Below are positions 1 through 6,291 of a stretch of DNA of 8,904 bases, piece by piece. Source of the stretch: an uncultured Eubacteriales bacterium (GTDB lineage Bacteria; Bacillota; Clostridia; Oscillospirales; Oscillospiraceae); contig USIZ01000040.1 of assembly GCA_900554855.1 (NCBI GenBank), positions 1 through 8,904 of the forward strand, read 5' to 3'. The position numbers and the translations under genes were made by a program. The first letter of the stretch is position 1. Each line of letters opens with the position of its first letter. The notes below the pieces were generated by a model. That model was not told the DNA's origin, ran no database searches, and saw only the letters and a list, made by a program, of their open reading frames with translations.

Positions 1-663
1 ATCGGCGAAGTAGCACAGGCCGTAGCCGGTGGCCTCGGTGCGTGCCAGGGAGCCGCCGTAGCTCAGGCCCTTGCCGGTCAGAACGCCGGTCCAGCTGTTG
101 GTCAGACGCTTGTACTGGCCGAACATGTAGCCGATCTCGCGGCCGCCCACGCCGATATCACCGGCGGGCACGTCGGTGTCGGGGCCGATGTGCTTGACCA
201 GCTCGGTCATGAAGCTCTGGCAGAAGCGCATGATCTCGCCGTCGGATTTGCCCTTGGCGTCAAAGTCGGAGCCGCCCTTGCCGCCGCCCATGGGCAGGGT
301 GGTCAGAGCGTTCTTGAAGGTCTGCTCAAAGCCCAGAAACTTGATGATGGACAGGGTGACGTTGTCGCGGAAGCGCAGGCCGCCCTTGTAGGGGCCGATG
401 GCGGAGTTGAACTGGACGCGGTAGCCGCGGTTCACCTGCACCTTGCCCTGATCGTCGACCCAGGGCACGCGGAACATGATGATGCGCTCGGGCTCGACGA
501 TACGGCCGATGATATTCTGCTGCTCATAGCGGGGGTCGGCCTCCACAACGGGGACCAGAGTCTCCAGCACCTCGTGGACAGCCTCCAGGAACTCGGTCTG
601 CTCGGCATAGCGGGCAGCCAGATCCTCGTAAACTCCGTTCAGATAGGCGTTTTTGATGGACAT
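1..663 (-). CDS. gdhA: NADP-type glutamate dehydrogenase, N-terminal 221 residues (cut by window edge)
   Basis: Hexameric glutamate dehydrogenase interconverts 2-oxoglutarate plus ammonium and glutamate in the cytoplasm. The frame reads from ATG at 663 down to base 1 with no stop, so about half of the roughly 450-residue family length is visible. Seen: the substrate-domain signature PYKGGLRF (residues 91-98), the Glu/Leu/Phe/Val dehydrogenase active-site motif LPMGGGKGGSDFD (123-135) with the likely catalytic Lys129, PAGDIGVGGRE (166-176) with the conserved Asp169, and ARTEATGYG (207-215) leading into the Rossmann domain. The overall pattern is that of the bacterial GdhA class usually linked to NADP, but the coenzyme-deciding loop lies outside the window. 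The ribosome site GGAAGG (675-680) stands 11 bases before the ATG. It is preceded by a structured leader and its own promoter, so the gene is probably transcribed alone or first in its operon. Confidence 0.96.
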   Translation of the reverse strand, partial: MSIKNAYLNGVYEDLAARYAEQTEFLEAVHEVLETLVPVVEADPRYEQQNIIGRIVEPERIIMFRVPWVDDQGKVQVNRGYRVQFNSAIGPYKGGLRFRDNVTLSIIKFLGFEQTFKNALTTLPMGGGKGGSDFDAKGKSDGEIMRFCQSFMTELVKHIGPDTDVPAGDIGVGGREIGYMFGQYKRLTNSWTGVLTGKGLSYGGSLARTEATGYGLCYFAD

Positions 664-764
664 AAAAAATCATTCCTTCCTTATACGGTGACCGGAGGCC
701 TTGCAGCCTCACGAATCCCTTCTCGGAAGGAACGCATGACTCAAGACCCCTTTGTCTTTTTTGC
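664..764 (-). promoter_or_regulatory. Structured 5' leader of gdhA with alternative pairings at the ribosome site
   Basis: Read on the minus strand, the roughly 100-base leader contains three local hairpins. The first is AAGAC/GTCTT (758-754 with 747-743) closing a six-base loop AAAGGG. The second is TTCCTTC/GAAGGGA (732-726 with 722-716) with loop CGA. The third is GAGGCT/GGCCTC (710-705 with 700-695) closed by a GCAA tetraloop. The arm of the second hairpin, extended to CGTTCCTTCC (734-725), is also complementary over 10 bases (one G.U) to GGAAGGAATG (680-671), which contains the ribosome site. That long-range helix is followed by A and then six U (669-664), directly before the start codon. 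The two foldings exclude each other. A switch role is inferred; no ligand or protein is known from the sequence. Confidence 0.45.
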
Positions 765-770
765 AGGCTC

Positions 771-799
771 ATTATAGCGCAAAATGAAAGAGAGCGCAA
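771..799 (-). promoter_or_regulatory. Promoter of gdhA (sigma-A type)
   Basis: On the minus strand, a perfect -10 box TATAAT (776-771) is placed 17 bases after TTGCGC (799-794), which matches three of six positions of the -35 consensus. Transcription would start near base 764, giving a leader of about 100 bases. The DNA upstream (about 800-865) is very AT-rich compared with the surrounding genes and may act as an UP-like element. Confidence 0.7.
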
Positions 800-865
800 G
801 CGAAAATTCATTTTTTTATAAAAAGAACTAGATTATGCAAAAAAGCTTTCGCATATGAATTAAAA

Positions 866-900
866 TGCAAAACGGGCTGCAATATGCAGCCCATTTTGCA
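866..900 (-). terminator. Intrinsic terminator after the thioesterase gene
   Basis: Inverted repeat TGCAAAA-C-GGGCTGCA, spacer ATA, TGCAGCCC-A-TTTTGCA: 15 paired bases per arm with a single mismatch. On the minus strand the GC-rich core (892-874) is followed by GTTTTGCATTTTA, a serviceable T-rich tail. It begins 9 bases after the thioesterase stop codon and lies upstream of the gdhA promoter, so it insulates the two genes. Confidence 0.8.
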
Positions 901-909
901 GGAAAATTC

Positions 910-1380
910 TCACATAGGATCGTCGTCGATGGCGGCGGCAGTGTAGTGAACGCCGGTGCCGGTGGCAAAGGGTTTGTCCTCCCGGTCGTCCTGCCAGGCC
1001 AGCGCGCCTACATAAGCCATGTTCTTGCCCGCGTGGATGGCGGTGGCGCGGACATAGATCGTGTGTCCAACCAGAGCCGGTCGGGGATAGGAGAGCTGAA
1101 TGGAGATGGCGGGATTCTGCTTCTGACCTGCATAATACCACGCCAGCGCATTGACGGCCATGCTGATGGCCTCGGCGATCACGCCGCCGTGGACGGCTCC
1201 TCCGGGGTTGCGCATCCAGTCTGCCGTCTCATATGAAAAGATCAGCGTCTTGGCTTTTTCGTCACAGCTGACCAGCTGAGGGCACATTTGGCCGCTGAAA
1301 GTGTTGGGGGCCTCCTCCGGGATCCGGGTCGCAAAATAGCGCAGGGCCTCCTCCATTGTCTGTTTTTCCGCTTCTGCCAT
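910..1380 (-). CDS. PaaI-family hotdog thioesterase
   Basis: A 156-residue single-domain protein of the hotdog fold, of the group that includes PaaI and acyl-CoA thioesterases, which hydrolyse acyl-CoA thioesters in the cytoplasm. Seen: the family signature NPGGAVHGGVIAEAISMA (residues 58-75), with the HGG turn at 64-66 starting the central hotdog helix, followed by beta-strand segments typical of the fold (AISIQLSYPRPALVGHTIYVRA, 91-112 in two parts; the GKNMAYV strand, 118-124; GTGVHYTA at the end, 141-148). Length is normal for the family. The ATG at 1380 is preceded by AAGGAG with a rather long 12-base gap; no in-frame alternative fits better. The substrate cannot be told from the sequence, and the neighbours give no clear pathway. 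It is a single-gene unit with its own promoter region and terminator. Confidence 0.88.
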   Translation of the reverse strand: MAEAEKQTMEEALRYFATRIPEEAPNTFSGQMCPQLVSCDEKAKTLIFSYETADWMRNPGGAVHGGVIAEAISMAVNALAWYYAGQKQNPAISIQLSYPRPALVGHTIYVRATAIHAGKNMAYVGALAWQDDREDKPFATGTGVHYTAAAIDDDPM

Positions 1381-1417
1381 GGGTATGCTTCACTCCTTAA
1401 AGAGTTCCCTTATTGAT

Positions 1418-1446
1418 ATAAAATAGTTTAACATAGTTTACCGCAA
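1418..1446 (-). promoter_or_regulatory. Possible promoter of the thioesterase gene
   Basis: On the minus strand TTGCGG (1446-1441) and TTTTAT (1423-1418) are separated by exactly 17 bases. Matches to consensus are three and four of six, so this is a weak call. Other AT-rich hexamers nearby could serve as the -10 box. The spacing to the start codon at 1380 is reasonable. Confidence 0.35.
1423..1440. repeat. Tandem 8-base direct repeat in the divergent promoter region
   Basis: ATAGTTTA occurs at 1423-1430 and again at 1433-1440, a period of 10 bases, so both copies face the same side of the helix. The copies fill the spacer of the possible thioesterase promoter. This could be an operator, or chance in AT-rich DNA. 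Confidence 0.35.
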
Positions 1447-1466
1447 AAGAAAAGTGAGAAAAGGGC

Positions 1467-1495
1467 TTTACATTATTGATTTAGTGTGCTAGTAT
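1467..1495 (+). promoter_or_regulatory. Promoter of the amino-acid ABC operon (extended -10)
   Basis: TTTACA (1467-1472, five of six to the -35 consensus) and TAGTAT (1490-1495, four of six to the -10 consensus) are 17 bases apart. TGC directly before the -10 box (1487-1489) gives an extended -10. The start point would be near 1502, leaving a short leader of about 34 bases, too short for a riboswitch. The gene is then served by a strong AGGAGG (1521-1526), 9 bases before the ATG. Confidence 0.65.
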
Positions 1496-1535
1496 ACAAA
1501 AGTAAATTTCAGACCCCATGAGGAGGAAATAGAAC

Positions 1536-2423
1536 ATGAAAAAGCTTTCTAAACTGACTGCACTTGTGCTGGCGCTGGCCATGGCCTTTGCTCTGGCATC
1601 CTGCGGCGGCAATAGCGCTTCCACCACCGGCTCCGCGTCCAAGTCCGAGGCGCCTGCGGCTTCCGCGTCCGGTTCCGGCGACAAGTCTGCCGCCGATGCA
1701 TCCGATGCTGAGAGCGACCTGCAGTATGTGAAGGACAAGGGCACTCTGGTGGTCGGTATCACCGACTTCGAGCCCATGGACTACAAGGACGACAGCGGCG
1801 AGTGGGTCGGCTTTGATGCCGACATGGCCCGCGCCTTTGCCGAGAGCCTGGGCGTTCAGGTCGAGTTCGTCGAGATCAACTGGGATAATAAGATCCTGGA
1901 GCTGGGCAACAAGAGCATCGACTGCGTCTGGAACGGCATGACCCTGACGGATGAGGTCACCAGCTCTATGGAGTGCACCAACGCTTACATGAATAACACG
2001 CAGGTCGTCGTTGTGCCCAAGGAGAATGTCGATCTGGATTCGATGGAGCTGCTGTCTGAGCTGACCTTCGCGGTGGAGTCCGGCAGCGCCGGTGAGGAGC
2101 AGGCTCAGAAGTTTGAGTTCAGCAATACGCCCGTGGAATCTCAGGCCAATGCCCTGATGGAGGTTGCCGCCGGCACCTCCGACGCCGCGATCATCGACTC
2201 TCTGATGGCCGGCGCCATGGTGGGCGAGGGCACCGGCTATCCCGATCTGGTCTACACCGTCTCTCTGAATAAGGACGAGGGTGAGCAGTACGGCGTCGGC
2301 TTCCGCAAGGGCTCCGATCTGGCCGCCGCACTGAACGACTTCTTCTCTGCCTCCTACAAGGACGGCAGCATGACTGAAATCGCCGACACCTACGGCGTGC
2401 AGGCTGCGCTGATCGAGCAGTAA
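1536..2423 (+). CDS. Amino-acid ABC transporter substrate-binding lipoprotein (SBP family 3)
   Basis: Extracytoplasmic binding protein of a polar amino-acid importer, 295 residues. Seen: a lipoprotein signal peptide (KK charged start, hydrophobic 7-20) with lipobox LASC and lipidated Cys23; a low-complexity Ser/Ala/Gly linker (about 24-58); then a family 3 domain (about 62-293) with the signature GFDADMA (92-98), the WNGMTLTDE segment (132-140), the GSAGE hinge motif (183-187), and Asp221 in the stretch that usually contacts the ligand amino group. In amino-acid binders of this family the residue after TxE is usually an arginine that binds the ligand alpha-carboxylate; here it is Val141, which suggests an atypical binding site or a distinct subfamily. 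It is the first gene of the operon, separated from the permease gene by a hairpin, as is common where the binding protein is made in excess. Confidence 0.93.
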   Translation: MKKLSKLTALVLALAMAFALASCGGNSASTTGSASKSEAPAASASGSGDKSAADASDAESDLQYVKDKGTLVVGITDFEPMDYKDDSGEWVGFDADMARAFAESLGVQVEFVEINWDNKILELGNKSIDCVWNGMTLTDEVTSSMECTNAYMNNTQVVVVPKENVDLDSMELLSELTFAVESGSAGEEQAQKFEFSNTPVESQANALMEVAAGTSDAAIIDSLMAGAMVGEGTGYPDLVYTVSLNKDEGEQYGVGFRKGSDLAAALNDFFSASYKDGSMTEIADTYGVQAALIEQ

Positions 2424-2445
2424 TCAAGACACTGAAATTGGATCC

Positions 2446-2482
2446 GCAAAAACAGAGGGCGCACCCCGCTCTCTGTTTTTGC
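2446..2482 (+). terminator. Intercistronic hairpin, probable partial terminator or mRNA-stabilising element
   Basis: Perfect 12-base-pair stem GCAAAAACAGAG / CTCTGTTTTTGC (2446-2457 with 2471-2482) around a 13-base loop. The U run lies inside the stem rather than after it, so termination would be incomplete. It stands between the binding-protein stop (2423) and the permease start (2511). The likely effect, inferred from similar operons, is more transcript of the binding protein than of the membrane genes. Confidence 0.6.
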
Positions 2483-2510
2483 CCGTCTTTAGAATGCGTA
2501 AGGTGAGTTC

Positions 2511-3197
2511 ATGGAACTGATACAACAGCAATTCCCCATCGTCATCAATGCTCTGAATGTGGGCTTTCTCCAGACCCTGAAGCTGTTTTTTGTGACGCTG
2601 ATCGGTGCGATCCCGCTGGGCCTCATCATCTCCTTTGGCTCCGGCTCCAGCTTCAAGCCGCTGAGTCTGCTGTGCCGCTTCATCGTCTGGGTGGTGCGGG
2701 GCACGCCGCTGATGATCCAGCTGCTGATCTTTTACTACTTTCCCGGCATGGTGCTTAAGAACAACATCTGGGGCAGCGGCGAGGCGGGGCGCTTTATGGC
2801 CGCGGCCATCTCCTTTATTATCAACTACGCCTGCTACTTCTCCGAGATCTATCGGGGCGGCATTCAGGGCGTGCCCAAGGGGCAGCAGGAGGCCGGTCTG
2901 GTGCTGGGCATGACCAAGACCCAGATCTTCTTCAAGGTCACGCTGCTTCAGATGATCCAGCGCATCGTGCCCCCCATGTCCAACGAGATCATCACCCTGG
3001 TCAAGGACACCTCCCTCTCCCGCATCATCGCCTTGCAGGAACTCATCTGGGCAGGCCAGTCCTTCATGAAGGGCAATCAGGGCATCTCCGGCGCCATCTG
3101 GCCGCTGTTTTTCACGGCGGTCTATTACCTGCTGTTCACCGCCGTGGTGACGCTGCTGCTGGGACGGCTGGAGAAGAAACTGGATTATTTCCGCTGA
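2511..3197 (+). CDS. Amino-acid ABC transporter permease (His/Glu/Gln/Arg type)
   Basis: Integral membrane subunit of the importer, 228 residues, normal length for the family; with a single permease gene in the operon it probably acts as a homodimer. Seen: hydrophobic segments at about 18-42, 52-80, 96-116 and 194-217; the conserved VRGTPLMIQL (62-71); and the EAA loop that docks on the ATPase, QEAGLVLGMTKTQIFFKV then LLQMIQRIVPP (126-155), with the family's LVKDTSL (163-169) behind it. The ATG at 2511 is preceded by AAGGTGA (2500-2506) with a short 4-base gap. The stop codon TGA (3195-3197) touches the ribosome site of the ATPase gene, 13 bases before that gene begins, which suggests translational coupling. 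Confidence 0.94.
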   Translation: MELIQQQFPIVINALNVGFLQTLKLFFVTLIGAIPLGLIISFGSGSSFKPLSLLCRFIVWVVRGTPLMIQLLIFYYFPGMVLKNNIWGSGEAGRFMAAAISFIINYACYFSEIYRGGIQGVPKGQQEAGLVLGMTKTQIFFKVTLLQMIQRIVPPMSNEIITLVKDTSLSRIIALQELIWAGQSFMKGNQGISGAIWPLFFTAVYYLLFTAVVTLLLGRLEKKLDYFR

Positions 3198-3202
3198 GGA
3201 GG
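3197..3202 (+). promoter_or_regulatory. Ribosome binding site that decides the ATPase start
   Basis: AGGAGG lies 8 bases before ATG at 3211. An in-frame GTG at 3202 overlaps this site and so cannot be served by it; the ATG is therefore chosen as the start. Confidence 0.85.
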
Positions 3203-3210
3203 TGGACGCT

Positions 3211-3996
3211 ATGCCTATTCTTGAGGTCAAAAATATCTGTAAATCCTTCGGCAGCACTGAGGTGCTGAAGGGGATCAGCTTTTCGCTGGAGCAGGGGCAG
3301 GTGGTCTCCATCATCGGTTCCTCCGGCAGCGGCAAGACGACGCTGCTGCGGTGCATCAATATGCTGGAAAAGGCCACAAAGGGGCAGGTGCTGGTCAATG
3401 ACGAGGTCATTTTCGACGCCGCTGACCCGGCCACTCAGAAGGATCGGGAGATGCGCAAAAAGCGCCTGCACTTCGGTTTTGTGTTCCAGTCCTTCAATCT
3501 GTTCCCCCAGTACACCGCGCTGAAGAACGTCATGCTGGCGCCGGAGCTGGCGGCGAAGGAGCGGCCGGACTACAAACAGAACCGGAAGGAGATCCACGCC
3601 CAGCTGGAGCGGGAGGCCCGGGGCTATCTGGAGCAGGTGGGTCTGGGCGACAAGGTGGACAATTATCCCTACCAGCTCTCCGGCGGACAGCAGCAGCGGG
3701 TGGCCATCGCCCGGGCGCTGGCCATGAAGCCGGACATCCTGTGCTTTGACGAGCCCACCTCCGCGCTGGATCCCGAGCTCACCGGCGAGGTGCTGCGGGT
3801 CATCCGAGGTCTGGCAGATCAGAATACCACCATGATCATCGTGACCCACGAGATGGCCTTTGCCCGGGATGTGGCCGATCAGGTCATCTTTATGGACGGC
3901 GGTGTCGTGGTGGAGCAGGGAGACTCCAGGGAGATCATCAATCATCCCAAGGAAGAGCGTACCAAGCAGTTCCTGTCCCGATTCACGGAGCAATAA
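3211..3996 (+). CDS. Amino-acid ABC transporter ATP-binding protein (GlnQ-like)
   Basis: Cytoplasmic ATPase that powers the importer, 261 residues from the ATG at 3211. All nucleotide-binding motifs are intact: Walker A GSSGSGKTT (36-44), Q-loop Gln93, signature LSGGQQQR (156-163), Walker B ILCFDEP (176-182) with catalytic Glu181, D-loop SALD (184-187) and H-loop His213. The protein is about 20 residues longer than the well-known 240-residue GlnQ. Compared from memory, the extra residues lie before the Q-loop (about 70-87) and in a charged stretch of the helical domain (about 112-138). It is the third gene of the operon, followed at once by a terminator, so the transporter is complete with one binding protein, one permease and one ATPase. 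Substrate within the polar amino acids is not determined. Confidence 0.95.
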   Translation: MPILEVKNICKSFGSTEVLKGISFSLEQGQVVSIIGSSGSGKTTLLRCINMLEKATKGQVLVNDEVIFDAADPATQKDREMRKKRLHFGFVFQSFNLFPQYTALKNVMLAPELAAKERPDYKQNRKEIHAQLEREARGYLEQVGLGDKVDNYPYQLSGGQQQRVAIARALAMKPDILCFDEPTSALDPELTGEVLRVIRGLADQNTTMIIVTHEMAFARDVADQVIFMDGGVVVEQGDSREIINHPKEERTKQFLSRFTEQ

Positions 3997-4006
3997 AGCG
4001 TCTTAT

Positions 4007-4039
4007 AAGGGCTGGCCCTTACAGGTGCCAGCCCTTTTT
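4007..4039 (+). terminator. Intrinsic terminator of the amino-acid ABC operon
   Basis: Perfect 10-base-pair stem AAGGGCTGGC / GCCAGCCCTT (4007-4016 with 4027-4036) with a 10-base loop and a run of five T (4035-4039) at its end, starting 11 bases after the ATPase stop codon. Confidence 0.9.
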
Positions 4040-4079
4040 GCATGGGAATGCGGGTGTTGTTCTGCCGAACAGCTTTTGT

Positions 4080-4240
4080 GCCATTCTGAAGACGCAGCTG
4101 TCCCTCTGCGTCACTCTGAGGATTTCCACAAGCAGAATGCCTCGTGGCGTAGACGGGTGCTTTAAGCTTCTTCGCTTCGCTCAGGAGGACAGACTGAAAG
4201 TTTGCAGGGGCTGTGCCGAAGGCTCGCCCCTTAAGGGGAA
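4080..4240. repeat. Degenerate repeat-like hairpins between convergent operons
   Basis: The gap from 4040 to 4310 holds no convincing gene. It contains an inverted repeat CATTCTG/CAGAATG (4082-4088 with 4133-4139) that encloses a second hairpin GACGCAG/CTGCGTC (4091-4097 with 4106-4112), then CTTCGCTTCGCTCAGGAGGA (about 4170-4190) and the palindrome CCCCTTAAGGGG (4227-4238). Such strings resemble the decayed, repeated intergenic elements often seen in genomes of gut clostridia (recalled, not searched). They look like remnants of REP- or MITE-type repeats. Reading frames across them are probably spurious. Confidence 0.45.
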
Positions 4241-4310
4241 GGCTTTGGTATGGTGCGGACTGCTTGTTGGTTTGAAGCAGGGGGAAGCTTTCTCTTGATA
4301 AGTGCCTAAT

Positions 4311-4347
4311 AAAAAACGGTTCGAGTGCAAAACTCGAACCGTTTTTT
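4311..4347. terminator. Bidirectional intrinsic terminator, end of the ATP synthase operon
   Basis: Perfect inverted repeat with 15-base arms, AAAAAACGGTTCGAG / CTCGAACCGTTTTTT, and a 7-base loop. The six-base A and T runs at the outer ends make it work in both directions. On the minus strand it begins 19 bases after the atpC stop. On the plus strand it backs up the ABC-operon terminator. Confidence 0.92.
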
Positions 4348-4366
4348 CATATGTGGATTGTTTTAC

Positions 4367-4774
4367 TTACCGCTTCGCCTTCTTGGCGACCTTGAGCCGG
4401 GCCATGGCGCGGCTCAGGGCAGCTTCAGCGTTGGCGACGGTCTGGTCGTCTTTGCGGGCCTTGATGAGGGCCTCGGCGCGCTCCTTGGCGGCCTCGGCGC
4501 GGATGGCGTCGATCTCGGAGGCCAGCTCGGCAAAGTCCACCAGAATGGTCACCTTGTCGCCGGCCACGCGGGCCATGCCGTCGCCCACGGCCAGCTCCTT
4601 CGTCTCACCGTTCACGGTGAAGCGGAGCTCGCCGGCGCTGACGGCATACACCGTCGGCACATGGTCGGCCAGAATGCCCACCATGCCGTCCAGCGTGGTG
4701 AACACCAGCGATTCGCAGGGGCCGGTGTAAAAGTCCCGGCGAATGGATGAGATCCGCAGAGTGAAAGTTTTCAT
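4367..4774 (-). CDS. atpC: F-type ATP synthase epsilon subunit
   Basis: Central-stalk subunit of F1 that links gamma to the c-ring and can damp ATP hydrolysis through its C-terminal helices. The 135-residue length is normal. Seen: the N-terminal beta-sandwich with the family's F-Y-x-G-x (15-19), GMVGILADHVPTV (30-42, the classic epsilon motif with GxxxxxxxH) and the GDGMARVAGDKVTILVD strand pair (64-80), followed by a charged two-helix tail (about 83-135) rich in Ala, Glu, Lys and Arg. The ATG at 4774 is 17 bases after the beta stop, with a GGGGTG-type ribosome site. It is the last gene of the operon before the bidirectional terminator. Confidence 0.96.
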   Translation of the reverse strand: MKTFTLRISSIRRDFYTGPCESLVFTTLDGMVGILADHVPTVYAVSAGELRFTVNGETKELAVGDGMARVAGDKVTILVDFAELASEIDAIRAEAAKERAEALIKARKDDQTVANAEAALSRAMARLKVAKKAKR

Positions 4775-4791
4775 CTTCGCACCCCGAATCG

Positions 4792-6192
4792 TCAGTTCTC
4801 AGCGGCCAGCTGCTCGGCTTTCTTCTTGACGTCCTCAATGGTGCCCACGTTGAAGAAGGCCAGCTCGGGATAATCGTCCATTTCGCCGTTGATGATGGCC
4901 TTGAAGCCGGCCACCGTGTCCTCCACGGGGACATAGACGCCCTTGACGCCGGTGAAGTTCTCAGCCACATGGAAGGGCTGGGACAGGAACCGCTGGATCT
5001 TACGGGCGCGGCTGACGGTCAGCTTGTCGTCCTCGTCCAGTTCCTCCATGCCCAGAATGGCGATGATGTCCTGAAGCTCTTCGTAGCGCTGGAGGACGGC
5101 CTGCACCTGACGGGCCACGTTGTAGTGCTCCTCGCCCACCACGTCGGCCTCCAGAATACGGGAGGTGGACTCCAGGGGATCGACGGCGGGATACAGACCC
5201 TGCTCGGCGATCTTACGGCTCAGAACGGTGGTGGCGTCCAGATGGGCAAAGGTGGCGGCGGGCGCGGGGTCGGTCAGGTCGTCGGCGGGGACGTAGACGG
5301 CCTGCACCGAGGTGATAGAGCCGTCCTTCGTGGAAGCAATACGCTCCTGCAACTCGCCCATCTCGTTGGCCAGGGTGGGCTGATAGCCCACGGCGGAGGG
5401 CATACGGCCCAGCAGAGCGGAGACCTCACTGCCTGCCTGCAAATAACGGAAGATGTTATCGATGAACAGCAGCACGTCCTGATGCTGCTGATCGCGGAAG
5501 TACTCCGCCATGGTCAGACCGCTCATAGCCACGCGCATACGGGCTCCGGGGGGCTCGTTCATCTGACCAAAGACCAGCGCGGTTTTTTTGATTACGCCGG
5601 ACTCGTTCATCTCGGTCCAGAGGTCGTTGCCCTCGCGGGTACGCTCTCCGACGCCGGTGAAGATGGAATAGCCGCCGTGCTCCTGAGCCACGTTGGTGTT
5701 AAGCTCCTGGATCAGCACGGTCTTGCCGACACCGGCGCCGCCGAACAGGCCGATTTTACCGCCCTTGGCGTAGGGGCAGAGCAGGTCGATGACCTTGATG
5801 CCGGTCTCCAGGATCTCCACAGCGGGGCTCTGGTCGGCAAAGGACGGGGGATCACGATGGATGGGCCAGCGTTCGCAGTCCTCGGGGAACTCCGCGCCGC
5901 CGTCGATCGTCTCGCCCAACACATTAAACATACGCCCCAGGGTCTCGGGGCCGACGGGCACACTGATGGCGCTGCCGGTGGCAGTGACGATCATATCCCG
6001 CGCCAGACCCTCCGCCGCGTCCAGCAGGATGCAGCGGACGGTGCGGCCGCCCATGTGCTTGGCCACTTCCATGACCAGCTTTTTGCCCTCCACCTCAACG
6101 GTCAGGGCCTCTTTGATCCGGGGGAGGTAGTCGCCGTCAAAGACGACATCGACCACAGGTCCAATGACCTGTGAGATCTTTCCTTGTTTCAT
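4792..6192 (-). CDS. atpD: F-type ATP synthase beta subunit
   Basis: Catalytic subunit of F1, three copies per complex, 466 residues from ATG at 6192. Seen: N-terminal barrel starting KQGKISQVIGPVVDV; Walker A GGAGVGKT (151-158); GERTREG (182-188) with catalytic Glu183; Walker B LLFIDN (241-246); EVSALLGRMPSAVGYQPTLA (256-275); and a DELSEED-loop equivalent written EELDEDD (383-389). All catalytic residues are intact. Start choice: GGAGGT (6202-6197) lies 4 bases before ATG 6192, and MKQGKI matches the usual N-terminus. In-frame ATG at 6204 and GTG at 6207 would add four or five residues but have only an AAGG held in a hairpin. The gap to atpG is unusually long (about 105 bases) and structured. 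Confidence 0.97.
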   Translation of the reverse strand: MKQGKISQVIGPVVDVVFDGDYLPRIKEALTVEVEGKKLVMEVAKHMGGRTVRCILLDAAEGLARDMIVTATGSAISVPVGPETLGRMFNVLGETIDGGAEFPEDCERWPIHRDPPSFADQSPAVEILETGIKVIDLLCPYAKGGKIGLFGGAGVGKTVLIQELNTNVAQEHGGYSIFTGVGERTREGNDLWTEMNESGVIKKTALVFGQMNEPPGARMRVAMSGLTMAEYFRDQQHQDVLLFIDNIFRYLQAGSEVSALLGRMPSAVGYQPTLANEMGELQERIASTKDGSITSVQAVYVPADDLTDPAPAATFAHLDATTVLSRKIAEQGLYPAVDPLESTSRILEADVVGEEHYNVARQVQAVLQRYEELQDIIAILGMEELDEDDKLTVSRARKIQRFLSQPFHVAENFTGVKGVYVPVEDTVAGFKAIINGEMDDYPELAFFNVGTIEDVKKKAEQLAAEN

Positions 6193-6206
6193 CTGTACCT
6201 CCATCA

Positions 6207-6291
6207 CGCGCCTTGCGGCGCGAACAAATTGGGATTAAGCGCACGCCTTTCGTGCGCCGCCGCTCCGGCCCGCCGGGCGGATCGGAACGGA
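6207..6291 (-). promoter_or_regulatory. Three consecutive hairpins in the atpG-atpD spacer
   Basis: Read on the minus strand after the atpG stop. The first is CCGTTCCG paired with CGGAGCGG (one G.T), enclosing GCCC/GGGC. The second is GCGCACG/GCGTGCGC with about 7 paired bases and a 5-base loop (6257-6239). The third is CGCGCC/GGCGCG with a GCAA tetraloop (6222-6207), ending just before the atpD ribosome site. No U-run follows, so these are not simple terminators. A role in mRNA stability or in setting beta-subunit output is inferred. Confidence 0.55.

Noticed and set aside
664..764. A known glutamine riboswitch or a complete ANTAR two-hairpin site in the gdhA leader
   Set aside because: Only general layout and one six-base loop agree. 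The conserved core of the glutamine motifs could not be matched, and no second loop with A1 and G4 is present, so no known class is claimed.
190..777. Plus-strand frame of 195 codons opposite gdhA
   Set aside because: Antisense to clear glutamate dehydrogenase coding sequence and running through its leader and promoter.
2424..3434. Minus-strand frames of 285 and 336 codons opposite the permease and ATPase genes
   Set aside because: Antisense shadows of two genes with complete motif sets; low-complexity His/Gln/Leu/Asp-rich products without family features.
3202..3996. GTG start at 3202 for the ABC ATPase
   Set aside because: The GTG overlaps the AGGAGG site, which is correctly spaced for ATG 3211.
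4038..4298. Small plus-strand frame of 86 codons in the convergent gap
   Set aside because: It starts inside the terminator region, has no ribosome site, and lies over repeat-like hairpins, so it is most likely spurious.
4969..6174. Long open frame of 401 codons on the plus strand opposite atpD
   Set aside because: It is antisense to a certain gene. GC-rich codon use keeps the complementary frame free of stops; the product is a Gly/His/Leu/Asp/Val-rich mixture without a domain, and no ribosome site or promoter is seen.
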